Assembly: GCA_013822345.1 (NCBI GenBank)
Contig: PNKH01000005.1
Span: 59,329-123,328, forward strand
Length of the DNA stretch: 64,000 nt
Origin: Isosphaera sp.
GTDB taxonomy: Bacteria; Planctomycetota; Planctomycetia; Gemmatales; Gemmataceae
Direction: 5' to 3'
Made by a program: the position numbers and the translations under genes. The notes under the pieces were generated by a model, which saw nothing but the letters and a program-made list of their open reading frames with translations, was not told where the DNA came from and made no database searches. Shown one piece after another: positions 24,784 to 33,144 of the stretch. How positions within the stretch are numbered: the first letter of the stretch is position 1; every line of letters starts with the position of its first letter.

Positions 24784-24972
24784 CGCCGGCCGGGGGTGTT
24801 CGGATTCGGCCCGTGACCCGTCGGCGGCCAGAACCCAGGCCGTTGGCCTGGGCTGAGGGAGGGTGGGCCTTCGGCCCTCAGACACCCCGAGCCCCGAAGG
24901 GGCGGCCTCCCTCAGCCCAGGCCAACGGCCTGGGTCCGCCGGCGGGGGTGTTCGGATTCGGCCCGTGACCCG
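24784..24972. repeat. Inverted repeat (30-bp arms) flanked by 36-bp direct repeats
   Basis: A palindromic element with arms at 24833-24862 and 24906-24935 (ACCCAGGCCGTTGGCCTGGG and onwards) is bracketed by direct copies of a 36-37 base segment (24784-24820 and 24937-24972; shared core GTGTTCGGATTCGGCCCGTG) that differ by one base. The loop carries a second hairpin around GCCCCGAAGGGGC, also seen in the 43169 element. The unit occupies the divergent promoter region of lysS and the DUF4337-like gene. Confidence 0.9.
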
Positions 24973-25028
24973 CCCGCGGCGGCGGTGTAGACTATCGCAC
25001 CGTCACCCCTTCCCCGGAGGACCGGCCC

Positions 25029-26015
25029 ATGTCGTCCGACCCGTCCGCCGTGCCGGCGCGTGAGGAGCGGAAGTCGCTGCTGGACAAGATCGGCCCGGCC
25101 GTGGCCGTCGGGCTGACCGCCCTCGCGGCGGTGTTCGGGTCGATGTCCGCCGCCGCCCTGCAGCAGGCGATGTACTGGAAGTCGCAGGCGGCCCAGGACC
25201 AGTCGAAGTCGACCAACCAGTGGACCCTGGCCGGGTTCAAGCGGGACCGGGCCCTCATCATGCAGGCGACGGCCGCCCAGATGCGGGCGGCGTCCGGGTA
25301 CGTGCCGGCGGCGTTCGCCGCCCCGCCGGCCCTGTCGGCGACGGCCGACGAGGCGCAGAAGAAGGCGCACGAGCTGCTGGTGAAGGCGCACGGGTGGCTG
25401 ACCGAGCTGAAGGGCGACAAGGCCGGGCCGCCGCGGGTGAACCTGCCGGAGATCTCCGACCCGGCGATCAAGGAGTTGCGGGACGCGATCGAGCGGCGGG
25501 AGCCGGAGGCGGACCAGCTGGCCAAGGCGGCGAAGGTCGACAAGGCCGCGATCAACCAGGCGATCGACGAGCTGGAGAAGGCCGTCGAGCAGGTGGACAA
25601 GGACTGGGACCCGGTGGTGAAGGCGGCCGCCCGGCTGGTCGAGGGGCAGGTGTCGTTCAAGGCGGACGGGGACGACGACCGGCGGAAGAAGGCCGGGCTG
25701 GCGGCCGCGGCGCAGGCGGTCGGGTTCGAGATGGAGCAGCGGCGGTACCGGGCGGAGTCGTTCTTCAACCAGTCGATCGGGTTCCTGTACGACGTGCGGG
25801 TGAAGGTGAGCACGGCCGAGAGCGACCGGCACCGGAAGAAGAGCCAGACCCTGGGGTACGCGATGCTGGTCGCCCAGATCGGGGCGGTGGCCGCGTCGTT
25901 GGCGCTGTCCCGGAGGAAGGGGTTCTCGCTGTGGCTCGTCGCCGGGGCGATCGGGGTCGTGGCGATCGGGTTCGGCGGGTACGCGTTCCTCCCGGCGTCG
26001 CTGCTGGGAGGCTGA
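25029..26015 (+). CDS. DUF4337-like membrane protein
   Basis: 328 residues. A hydrophobic helix near 25-45 (AVAVGLTALAAVFGSMSAAAL) is followed by a long soluble region with strong alpha-helical, charged character (AKAAKVDKAAINQAIDELEKAVEQVDKDW) and two C-terminal helices, TLGYAMLVAQIGAVAASLAL and LWLVAGAIGVVAIGFGGYAFL. This order, with the MYWKSQAAQDQSKSTNQW segment after the first helix, is like DUF4337, a family of unknown function. The ATG at 25029 follows GGAGGACCGGCCC. An inverted repeat lies just after its stop codon, and the methyltransferase gene follows. Confidence 0.82.
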   Translation: MSSDPSAVPAREERKSLLDKIGPAVAVGLTALAAVFGSMSAAALQQAMYWKSQAAQDQSKSTNQWTLAGFKRDRALIMQATAAQMRAASGYVPAAFAAPPALSATADEAQKKAHELLVKAHGWLTELKGDKAGPPRVNLPEISDPAIKELRDAIERREPEADQLAKAAKVDKAAINQAIDELEKAVEQVDKDWDPVVKAAARLVEGQVSFKADGDDDRRKKAGLAAAAQAVGFEMEQRRYRAESFFNQSIGFLYDVRVKVSTAESDRHRKKSQTLGYAMLVAQIGAVAASLALSRRKGFSLWLVAGAIGVVAIGFGGYAFLPASLLGG

Positions 26016-26019
26016 TCCG

Positions 26020-26087
26020 GGCGAACCCGGAGCGTCAGCGACGGGGTGCGGCCCGGACCACCCCGTCGCTGACGCTCCGGGTTCGCC
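26020..26087. repeat. Inverted repeat, 28-bp perfect arms
   Basis: Arms at 26020-26047 and 26060-26087 (GGCGAACCCGGAGCGTCAGC and onwards). It begins 5 bp after a stop codon. The arm shares the pattern GCGAACC..G..CGTCAG with the repeats at 31196 and 62558 but differs in detail, as a sister subfamily would. Confidence 0.95.
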
Positions 26088-26109
26088 AGTACAACGCACG
26101 GACGCACCC

Positions 26110-26874
26110 ATGACCGGCACGGACCGCCTGTCCGCCGAGCGCGAGTTCCACGACCGGCAGGCGGCCGACCGGGCCGCCGCGTTCCGCTCCGGGCGGGCCG
26201 ACCTCGCCTTCCCGGACGCCGCCTTCCTCGACCACGAGACGTGGGTCCGGCCGGCGGTCGCGGCACTCGGCGACCTGCGCGGCCGCCGCGCCCTCGACTA
26301 CGGGTGCGGGCACGGCATGGCGGCCGTGGTGCTCGCCCGGGCCGGGGCGGCGGTGACCGCGTTCGACCTGTCCCCGGGGTATATCGCCGAGGCCCGGGAG
26401 CGGGCGGCGGCGAACGGGGTGCGGGTCGACTTCCGGGTCGCCGACGGCGAGCACCTGCCGTTCCCGGACGCCGCGTTCGACGCCGTCTGGGGGAACGCGG
26501 TCCTGCACCACCTCGACCTGGCCCGGGCCGGGCGGGAGCTGTCCCGGGTGATGGCCCCGGGGGCGGTCGGGGTGTTCTGCGAGCCGTGGGGCGGGAACCC
26601 GCTGCTGGCGTTCGCCCGCCGCCGCCTGCCGTACCCCGGCAAGCACCGCACCCAGGACGAACACCCGCTCACCCGCCGCGACCTCGCCCCGCTCCGCGAC
26701 GTGTTCCCGGGGTTGGAGGTGCGCGGCTTCCAGTTGCTTGGGATGGTCCGGCGGGTGTGTAGGAACCCCGCCGTGTGCCGCGCCGCGGACCGGCTCGACG
26801 CCTGGCTGCTGCGGCGGCTGCCGGCGCTCCGGAACTGGTGCCGGTACGCGGTCGTCACGCTGCGGAAGGCGTAG
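26110..26874 (+). CDS. SAM-dependent methyltransferase, class I
   Basis: 254 residues. Motif I is ALDYGCGHGMAAVVLARAGAAVTAFDLS, with the acidic Asp that binds the SAM ribose; motif II/post-I is VADGEHLPFPDAAFDAVWGNAVLHHL. The C-terminal part has a conserved EPWGGNPLLAFARRRLPY that is like those of small-molecule or lipid methyltransferases (UbiE/Methyltransf_11 group). No substrate can be inferred. An ATG at 26110 is used. It lies between two inverted repeats and is not part of a clear operon. Confidence 0.9.
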   Translation: MTGTDRLSAEREFHDRQAADRAAAFRSGRADLAFPDAAFLDHETWVRPAVAALGDLRGRRALDYGCGHGMAAVVLARAGAAVTAFDLSPGYIAEARERAAANGVRVDFRVADGEHLPFPDAAFDAVWGNAVLHHLDLARAGRELSRVMAPGAVGVFCEPWGGNPLLAFARRRLPYPGKHRTQDEHPLTRRDLAPLRDVFPGLEVRGFQLLGMVRRVCRNPAVCRAADRLDAWLLRRLPALRNWCRYAVVTLRKA

Positions 26875-26878
26875 CGCA

Positions 26879-26935
26879 GTGGGGCAGGCATTCCTGCCTG
26901 CCGACCCAGACGGCAGGCAGGAATGCCTGCCCCAC
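26879..26935. repeat. Inverted repeat, 25-bp perfect arms
   Basis: GTGGGGCAGGCATTCCTGCC... at 26879-26903 and its complement at 26911-26935, around a 7-base loop. It starts 5 bp after the methyltransferase stop codon. Its arms are less GC-rich than the others and unrelated to the other families here. Confidence 0.95.
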
Positions 26936-26988
26936 CCGGAGGCCGACGGCCGCTTGACCGCCCCGCGGCGGCCCGGAACAATCGGGGG

Positions 26989-28191
26989 ATGGACACCCCC
27001 GACCGCCCGAAGCTCCGCCCCGGCCTCGCCGCCGACGCCCACGGCGACCACGACTTCGTCCTCTACGACCCCCGCCGGGTCGGTCAGCCGGTCGTCCTCT
27101 CGCCGGCGGCGCTCGCACTCGCCGAGCGGTTCGACGGACAATCTACCGCCGCCGAGATCTGCGCCGCGCTCGCCATCGACCTCCCCGGCGTTCGGGTGTC
27201 GCCCGACGCCGTCGCCGGCCTGGCCGCCGCCCTCGACGACGCCGGCCTCCTCGACTCCCCGCGGCTCCGCGCCCGGTTCACCGGCCCGGTCCGCGAGCCG
27301 ACCTGCGTCGGCAGCTACGCCGCGGACCCGGACGAACTCCGCGCCCAGCTCACCCGGCTGTTCACCGCCGACGGCGGCCCCGGTCTGCCGGGCGAGCCCC
27401 GGCCCGGCGAGAACCTGCGGGCCGTCCTCGCCCCGCACATGGACTACGGCCGCGGCGGCGTGACCTACGGCCACGCGTTCAAGGAACTGGTCGAGAACAG
27501 CCCGGCGACGGTGTTCGTCATCGTCGGCACGTCCCACTACTCGCCGGCCCGGTTCACCCTCAGCCGGCAGCACTTCGCCACCCCGCTCGGCGTCGCCGAG
27601 ACCGACACCGCCTACGTCGACCGGGTCGCCGCCGGCTACGGCGACGGGGCGTTCGGCGACCCGCTCGCCCACGTCCCGGAGCACTCGATCGAGCTCGAAG
27701 TGGTGCTGCTGCAGTTCCTCCTCGGCGGCCGCCGGCCGTTCCGGATCGTGCCGCTGTTGACCGGGTCGATCGAGGACCGGGTGCGCGAGAAGGCCGACCC
27801 GGCGGCGGCCCCGGACCTGGCCCGGATGGTCGACGCGCTGCGGGCGGCGGAGGCCGCGTGCCCGGACCCGGTCTGCTACCTCATCAGCGGCGACCTCGCC
27901 CACATCGGCCCGAAGTTCGGGCACAAGCGGCGGGCGGCCGGGGCGCGGCTCGCGGAGAGCCGGGAGAAGGACCGGGCCGTGCTGAAGACGCTGGAGGCGG
28001 CCGACCCGGGCGGGTTCTTCGAGGCGGTCGCGGCCGAGCGGGACCGGCGGAACATCTGCGGGCTGTCGCCGGCGTGGCTGACCCTGGCGGTCACCCGGCC
28101 GAGGGTCGGGCGGGTGCTCCACTACCAGCAGTTCGCCGACCCGCGCGGGCGGGAGAGCGTCAGCTTCGCCGCCGCCGCGTTCTACGGGTGA
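26989..28191 (+). CDS. amrB: AmmeMemoRadiSam system protein B (MEMO1 family) with PqqD-like N-terminal domain
   Basis: 400 residues. The C-terminal 290 are a MEMO1/AmrB domain: LAPHMDYGRGGVTYGHAF, FVIVGTSHYSP, EHSIELEVVLLQFLL and YLISGDLAHIGPKFG. The histidines and acidic residues of the dioxygenase-like fold are in place. The first 100 residues look like a small winged-helix domain (VLSPAALALAERFDGQSTAAEICAAL) of the kind seen in PqqD proteins. AmrB family members are found with AmrA and a radical SAM protein; neither partner is nearby. The function of the bacterial trio remains undefined. The ATG at 26989 is read against a GGGGG stretch immediately upstream. Confidence 0.9.
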   Translation: MDTPDRPKLRPGLAADAHGDHDFVLYDPRRVGQPVVLSPAALALAERFDGQSTAAEICAALAIDLPGVRVSPDAVAGLAAALDDAGLLDSPRLRARFTGPVREPTCVGSYAADPDELRAQLTRLFTADGGPGLPGEPRPGENLRAVLAPHMDYGRGGVTYGHAFKELVENSPATVFVIVGTSHYSPARFTLSRQHFATPLGVAETDTAYVDRVAAGYGDGAFGDPLAHVPEHSIELEVVLLQFLLGGRRPFRIVPLLTGSIEDRVREKADPAAAPDLARMVDALRAAEAACPDPVCYLISGDLAHIGPKFGHKRRAAGARLAESREKDRAVLKTLEAADPGGFFEAVAAERDRRNICGLSPAWLTLAVTRPRVGRVLHYQQFADPRGRESVSFAAAAFYG

Positions 28192-28327
28192 CGGGCCGCC
28201 CGCCGGGCGGGATGTGAAAAATCCCCCCGCCGGGTTGCGTTCGCGGCGTTCAGACGTTCTACTGTCTTGCACACATCCTGAGACGCCCACAACGGAATGA
28301 TGTCCGAACCCGCCGCGGAGGCGGCCG

Positions 28328-29624
28328 ATGACCGTGGCCCCCGACAGCTTCGAGACCGAGCCGCGCCACTGGCGGGCCCGCCTGGCCGCGAGCGTGGACG
28401 CCGTCCGCGAGCTGAGCCGGCACTCCGACCCGCAGGACGTGTACGCGGTGTTCGCCCGCCGGCTGAACGAGCTGTTCCCGGTCGGCCGGCAGTTGACCGT
28501 CTCCCGCCGCGGGCTCCGGGCCCCGCAGTACCGGGTCACCCGGTACAGCCTGTGGACCGACCCGGCCGACCCGTGGAAGGAGTTGCACCGGCTGCCGGTC
28601 CACGCCGGCGGGCTGCTGGCCGAGACGGTGTACGCCGGCCAGCCGCGGCTCGTCCCGGACCTCGCGCTCGGGTCGGACGACCCGGCCGCCGAGTACCTCG
28701 CCGGGCAGCGGTCGGTGCTGGCCGTCCCGCTGTTCGACCAGGGGACCGTCCAGAACATGCTGGTGCTGGCCCGGGAGGAGCCGGACGGGTTCCCGCGGGA
28801 CCGGATCCCGGACCTCGTCCTGCTCGGCAACCTGTTCGCCCGGGCGACCCGGACGCTGGCCCAGTCCCGGGCCGTCCGGGAGGCCCACGACGCGGTCGAC
28901 TACGAGCTGCGGACGGTCGCCGACATCCAGGCCTCGCTCCTCCCGGACCGGGTGCCGGCGGTGCCGGGGCTGGACGTGGCGGTCCACTACCAGGCGGCCG
29001 GGCGGGCCGGCGGGGACTACTACGACTTCTTCCCGCTCCCGGGCGGGCGGCTCGGGGTGCTGGTGGCGGACGCGAGCGGGCACGGGGCCCCGGCCGCGGT
29101 GCTCATGGCCATCGCCCACAGCGCCGCCCACGCCCGGCCCGACCCGCCGGACCGGCCGGGGGAGCTACTCACTCACCTGAACGGCCACCTGACCCGCCGG
29201 TACACCCAGAAGACCGGCAGCTTCATGACCGCGTTCTACGCGGTGTTCGACCCGGCCGCCGGCACCCTGGCGTACGCCAGCGCCGGGCACGACCCGGCCC
29301 GGCTGGCCCGGGCGGACGGGGCCCGGGCGGTGCTCAACCGGGCCCAGCGGCTGCCGCTCGGGATCAACCCGGACGAGGTGTACCCGGAGCAGGTGGTGCC
29401 GCTCCGGCCGGGCCGACCGGGTGGCCCTGTTCACCGACGGGGTGATCGAGGCGGTCGGGCCCGGCGGGGACGTGTACGGCCCGGACCGGCTCGACGCCGC
29501 CCTGCCGCCCGGCCCCGGGTCGGCCGCGGCGGCCGTCGACGCGGTGCTCCGCGACCTGAGGGCGTTCACCGCCGGCCGGCCGCCGGCGGACGACCGCACG
29601 GTCGTGGTGGTCGGGCGGGCCTGA
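28328..29624 (+). CDS. SpoIIE-type (PPM) serine phosphatase with GAF-like domain, frameshifted
   Basis: About 431 residues if one base is removed. An N-terminal sensory region (about 20-190, GAF-like) precedes the PPM phosphatase domain: metal-binding Asp in GGDYYDFF, then VLVADASGHGAPAAVLMA, YASAGHDPA and, after the break, VALFTDGVIEA with DDRTVVVV at the end. The sequence ...VPLRPG is followed at 29411-29418 by GGCCGACC; deleting one C of the pair at 29413-29414 restores LRPGDRVALFTDGVIEA in the third frame and leads to the TGA at 29624. Without this repair the frame runs to 29752 with unrelated residues. It is a real mutation or a sequencing error. The ATG at 28328 has GGAG upstream. The frameshift removes the last metal ligand region. 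Confidence 0.85.
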
Positions 29625-29733
29625 CCGCCGGGTGGTCGCCAACTCCCGGCCGCGAAGTCCGGCCGGGCGTGGTGTTTCCTCCGGGTCGGGCTACGATAGG
29701 GGGAGTCCCGACCCCGCCACTCCCCGGCCCACG

Positions 29734-31185
29734 ATGCCAGCGCAACCCCTGACCTTCCCGTGCCCGTTCTGCGGCCGCCGGATGGGCGTGGCCGCCGAGT
29801 GGGCGGGCCGCCGCGTCCGCTGCCCGCACTGCAAGCAGGTGGTCCAGGCCCCGCCCGCCGAGGCGCCGGCCGCGCCGCCGCCGCCCGCGCCCCCTCCCGC
29901 CCCGGCCCCGGCCGCCCCCGAGCCGGTGTTCAACCTGCCGGCGAAGGAGGCGGCGGACAGCATCCTGAGCGCCCCGGGGGAGTCCGAGGACGACGTGTTC
30001 GGGTCGCAGGAGGGCGGCCGGATGCCGGTCCTCCCGCCGCAGGACATCACCCCGGACGACCCGCTCCCGACCGCCCCGCCGGCACACTCCCCGCCGCTCA
30101 TCCTCCCGCCGCCGGAGCGGGTCCCGCCGGCCCCGGCCGGCAACCCGTTCGCGTTCGAGGCCACCCCCGCCCCGGCGCTCGCCACCCCGCCCCCGCCGCG
30201 GGTGCCGCCCTCGCCGCCGGCCGCCGCCCCGCGGCCCCGGCCCGCCCCGCCGCCGGACGGCGACGAGCCGATCGCGGTCGAGGAGCTGCCCGAGGAGGAC
30301 GACGAGCCGCCGCGGCGGCCGGACCGGCGCGGGCGGCCGGACCGGCGGGAGGAGCCGGAGCGGGCGGTCCGGCCGCCGCGCGCCGCCGGGCGGGCGGCCG
30401 AGGGCCGCGGCGGGGTGCCGTCGGCGGCGGTGTACGGCCTGGCCGGGTACGCGGTGCTGGCCACCGGGCTGGCGGTGTACGGGCTGTTCTTCAAGCCGGC
30501 GGACCTCCCCCCGGACCACCCGCTGTCGACCGTCCCGGACACCTACGGGGAGTTCGACCCGGCGGCCCGCAAGGGGGACAAGGGGAAGACGAGCGCGAAC
30601 CGGGTGCGCGGGGACAAGGAGTTGCCGGCCGAGCTGCGGGCCGGGTTGGGGGAGAAGGTGGCGGTCGGCGGGGTGGAGGTGGAGCCGCTGGAGGTGCGGC
30701 GGCGGCACCTCCACCTGTTCGCCGAAGGGAAGGGGGACGGGCCGCCGGTCAAGGCCGGCTCCCCGGGCCACGCGCTGGTCCTCCGGCTGAAGGTCCGGAA
30801 CGCGTCGGACGATCTGACGTTCTGCCCGCTCGACCCGGCGTTCAACCGGAAGACGGTGACCACCGACGACCGCCCGCTGACGCGGCTGGTGGTCGGGGGC
30901 GAGACGTTCGCCGGCGGGCCGGTCGCCTGGCCGTTCCGGGCGTCCCGGCAGTTCGAGCAGGAGCAGAAGGACGACGCGATCCCGCTCGGCCCGGGGGAGG
31001 CCCGGGAGTACGTCGTCTGCTCGCCGGCCGACCCGAAGGTGATCGCCGCGGTCCGGGCGGCGAAGGGGCCGGTGCTGTGGCGGGTGCAGGTCCGCCGCGG
31101 GCCGGTCGTGTTCCGCGACCGGGAGGTGCCGGTGACCGCGGTGGTCGGGGTCGAGTTCCGCAAGGAGGACGTGGCCGGGCTGTGA
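29734..31185 (+). CDS. Zinc-ribbon, proline-rich, single-pass membrane protein
   Basis: 483 residues. The N-terminus is a zinc ribbon (CPFCGRRMGVAAEWAGRRVRCPHC). The next 200 residues are an extreme proline/alanine-rich linker, then acidic and basic clusters, then one transmembrane helix (VYGLAGYAVLATGLAVYGLFF). The outer C-terminal domain (about 250-483) is beta-rich (VAVGGVEVEPLEVRRRHLHLF, ALVLRLKVRNASDDLTFCPLD). The ribbon resembles those at 11480 and 12864. The ATG at 29734 is preceded only by a weak ribosome site. Its function is unknown; it may tether a cytoplasmic ribbon to an external immunoglobulin-like domain. Confidence 0.87.
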   Translation: MPAQPLTFPCPFCGRRMGVAAEWAGRRVRCPHCKQVVQAPPAEAPAAPPPPAPPPAPAPAAPEPVFNLPAKEAADSILSAPGESEDDVFGSQEGGRMPVLPPQDITPDDPLPTAPPAHSPPLILPPPERVPPAPAGNPFAFEATPAPALATPPPPRVPPSPPAAAPRPRPAPPPDGDEPIAVEELPEEDDEPPRRPDRRGRPDRREEPERAVRPPRAAGRAAEGRGGVPSAAVYGLAGYAVLATGLAVYGLFFKPADLPPDHPLSTVPDTYGEFDPAARKGDKGKTSANRVRGDKELPAELRAGLGEKVAVGGVEVEPLEVRRRHLHLFAEGKGDGPPVKAGSPGHALVLRLKVRNASDDLTFCPLDPAFNRKTVTTDDRPLTRLVVGGETFAGGPVAWPFRASRQFEQEQKDDAIPLGPGEAREYVVCSPADPKVIAAVRAAKGPVLWRVQVRRGPVVFRDREVPVTAVVGVEFRKEDVAGL

Positions 31186-31195
31186 CACCCGGGTG

Positions 31196-31275
31196 CCGGG
31201 CGAACCGCGACCGTCAGGGAGCGGGTGTCAGGGAGCCACGCGGCACCCGCTCCCTGACGGTCGCGGTTCGCCCGG
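31196..31275. repeat. Inverted repeat, 32-bp perfect arms (CGGGCGAACCGCGACCGTCA family)
   Basis: Arms at 31196-31227 and 31244-31275 are perfect complements, 10 bp after a stop codon and between convergent genes. The outer 25 bases of each arm are identical to the repeat at 62558-62625. The short palindrome GTGACACCCGGGTGTCAC flanks it on the right (31282-31299) and GTGACACCCGGGTG on the left. Confidence 0.95.
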
Positions 31276-31296
31276 ACAGGTTGTGACACCCGGGTG

Positions 31297-32964
31297 TCAC
31301 TTCCGCTCGAACACCACCCGCCCGCCGACCACCGTCAGCGTCACCTTCGTGTCGGCGATCGCGTCGCGCTCCTTCGGGTCGAAGACGTCGCGCGACAGGG
31401 CGACGAAGTCGGCCAGCTTCCCGGCCGCGACCGACCCGCGGTCCTTGTCCTGCCCGGCCGCCGCGGCGCTCCCCAGGGTGTACGCGGCGACCGCCTCCGC
31501 GACCGTGATCCGCTGCGCCGGGAACCAGCCGTCCGGGTGCTTCCCGTCGAGCGTCCGGCGGTTGACCGCGGCGTCGATCCCGGCGAGCGGGTCGAGCGGG
31601 GCGACCGGCCAGTCGGAGCCGAACGCCAGTACCGCCCCGGCGTCGAGCAGCGACCGGAAGGCGTAAGAACTCTCGCACCGCTTCGCCCCGATCCGCCCCT
31701 CCGCCCACCGCCCGTCGTCGACCACGTGGTACGGCTGCATCGACGCGTACACCCCGTGCTGCTTGAACCGCGGGTAGTCCTGCGGGCGGAGGTGCTGGAC
31801 GTGCTCGACGCGGAACCGGCGGTCGCGCGGCCCGTTCTCCTTCGCGACCGCCTCGAAGATGTCGAGCAGGGCGGCGTTCGCCTGGTCGCCGATCGCGTGG
31901 ACGCAGACATCCAGCCCGGCCGCGTCCGCCGACCGGACCAGCGCCCGCATGTCGGTCGGCTCGGTGACGAACACGCCGGTGTTCTTCGGGTCGGCCTGGT
32001 ACGGGTCGAACATCTTCGCGGTGCTGCTGCCGAGCGACCCGTCCATGAACCCCTTCAGCCCGCCGACCCGGACGAAGTCGGTGCCGAAGTCGGCCGCGAC
32101 CCCGAGGGCGGCCAGCTCCTTGTGCAGCCCGATCGGCCAGCGGAGGTCGACCCGGCACGTCAGCCGTCCCTCCCGCGCTTCCCGTTGGAGGATGCGGAAC
32201 AGCCGGCGGCGGGTCGCGGGCGAACTCCCGTCCATGTCCTGGACGCTGGTGACGCCGCGCCCGGCGGCGTGCCGCTGGGCCGCCCGGACCGCCTCCGCCA
32301 CCTCCTCGTCGCCCGGCTCCGGCACGAGCCGCTCGACCAATGACATCGCGTTGTCACGGAGCAGCCCGGACGGGGTCTTGCCGTCGGCCAGGCGGTCGAT
32401 CACGCCGCCGGGCACGTCCTTCGTGTCGGCGGTGACGCCGGCGAGCTTCAGCGCCGCGGTGTTGGCCAGCGCCATGTGGCCGTCGTACCGGCGGACGAAG
32501 ACGGGGCGGTCCTTGACGTACTTGTCGATCGCCGCGGCGGTGGGCGGCTTGCCGCCGAACGTGCGGTCGTGGTCCCAGTTCCCGCCGACGATCCACCGGT
32601 CGCGGGACAGGTCTTTGTCGAACGCGGCGAGCCGCCGGCCGAACTCGGCCTCGTCCTTCGCGTCCTTCAGGTCGACGCGGGCCAGCGACAGCCCGCCGCC
32701 GAGGACGTGGACGTGCGAGTCGTAGAACCCCGGCACGACGCGCCGGCCGCCGAGGTCCACCACGTTCGTGGTCGGCCCGGCGAGGGCCTTCACCTCGGCG
32801 TCGGTGCCGACCGCGAGGACGCGGCCGCGCCAGACGGCGATGGCTTGCGCCTCGGGCTTGCGGACATCACCGGTCCACACCTTGCCGTTGACGAACACGG
32901 CGTCCGCGGCGACGGACAGCTCGGCGGCGGGGGCGAGGAGGGAGAGGACGAGCAGAGAAGACAT
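31297..32964 (-). CDS. Exported amidohydrolase, YtcJ-like (amidohydrolase family 3)
   Basis: 555 residues. A signal peptide (MSSLLVLSLLAPAAELSVA) is followed by the amidohydrolase entry DAVFVNGKVWTGD and the metal motif DSHVHV. Further features are GNWDHD, the CVHAIGDQAN histidine region, RVEHVQHL and the final acidic ligand in AFGSDWPV. Length and order match the YtcJ/AepA group, zinc or binuclear-metal hydrolases of unclear natural substrate, usually deacetylases or N-formyl hydrolases. The C-terminus ends with GKLADFVALSRDVF, typical of this group. It is probably periplasmic. The downstream side faces the zinc-ribbon gene convergently through an inverted repeat. Confidence 0.92.
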   Translation of the reverse strand: MSSLLVLSLLAPAAELSVAADAVFVNGKVWTGDVRKPEAQAIAVWRGRVLAVGTDAEVKALAGPTTNVVDLGGRRVVPGFYDSHVHVLGGGLSLARVDLKDAKDEAEFGRRLAAFDKDLSRDRWIVGGNWDHDRTFGGKPPTAAAIDKYVKDRPVFVRRYDGHMALANTAALKLAGVTADTKDVPGGVIDRLADGKTPSGLLRDNAMSLVERLVPEPGDEEVAEAVRAAQRHAAGRGVTSVQDMDGSSPATRRRLFRILQREAREGRLTCRVDLRWPIGLHKELAALGVAADFGTDFVRVGGLKGFMDGSLGSSTAKMFDPYQADPKNTGVFVTEPTDMRALVRSADAAGLDVCVHAIGDQANAALLDIFEAVAKENGPRDRRFRVEHVQHLRPQDYPRFKQHGVYASMQPYHVVDDGRWAEGRIGAKRCESSYAFRSLLDAGAVLAFGSDWPVAPLDPLAGIDAAVNRRTLDGKHPDGWFPAQRITVAEAVAAYTLGSAAAAGQDKDRGSVAAGKLADFVALSRDVFDPKERDAIADTKVTLTVVGGRVVFERK

Positions 32965-32974
32965 GAACCCCCCT

Positions 32975-33136
32975 GAGCCGCGGAGCGGCGACCGAGTTCA
33001 GCCGGGGGTGGAGCGACCGAAGGGAGCGCAACCCCTGGCGGGCGACGGCGGAGTTCGCGCGCGTCGCCCGCCGGTGTCACGTCGAGGCCGCCAGGGGTTT
33101 CACCCCTGGCTACACTCGGTCGCCGCTCCGCGGCTC
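32975..33136. repeat. Composite inverted repeat with nested palindromes
   Basis: Outer arms at 32975-32996 and 33115-33136 (GAGCCGCGGAGCGGCGACCG.. and its complement, 22 bp) enclose an inner pair around CCCCTGGCGGGCGAC. It lies between the stop of the oxidoreductase gene and the start of the amidohydrolase gene and covers nearly the whole joint. The structure may be two repeats inserted into each other. Confidence 0.85.
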
Positions 33137-33144
33137 CACCGCGC

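Noticed and set aside
31186..31296. Small proteins read through the hairpins (for example NRDRQGAG or NPERQRRG type peptides)
   Set aside because: These translations recur because the hairpin families recur. They lack ribosome-binding sites and lie within repeat arms.
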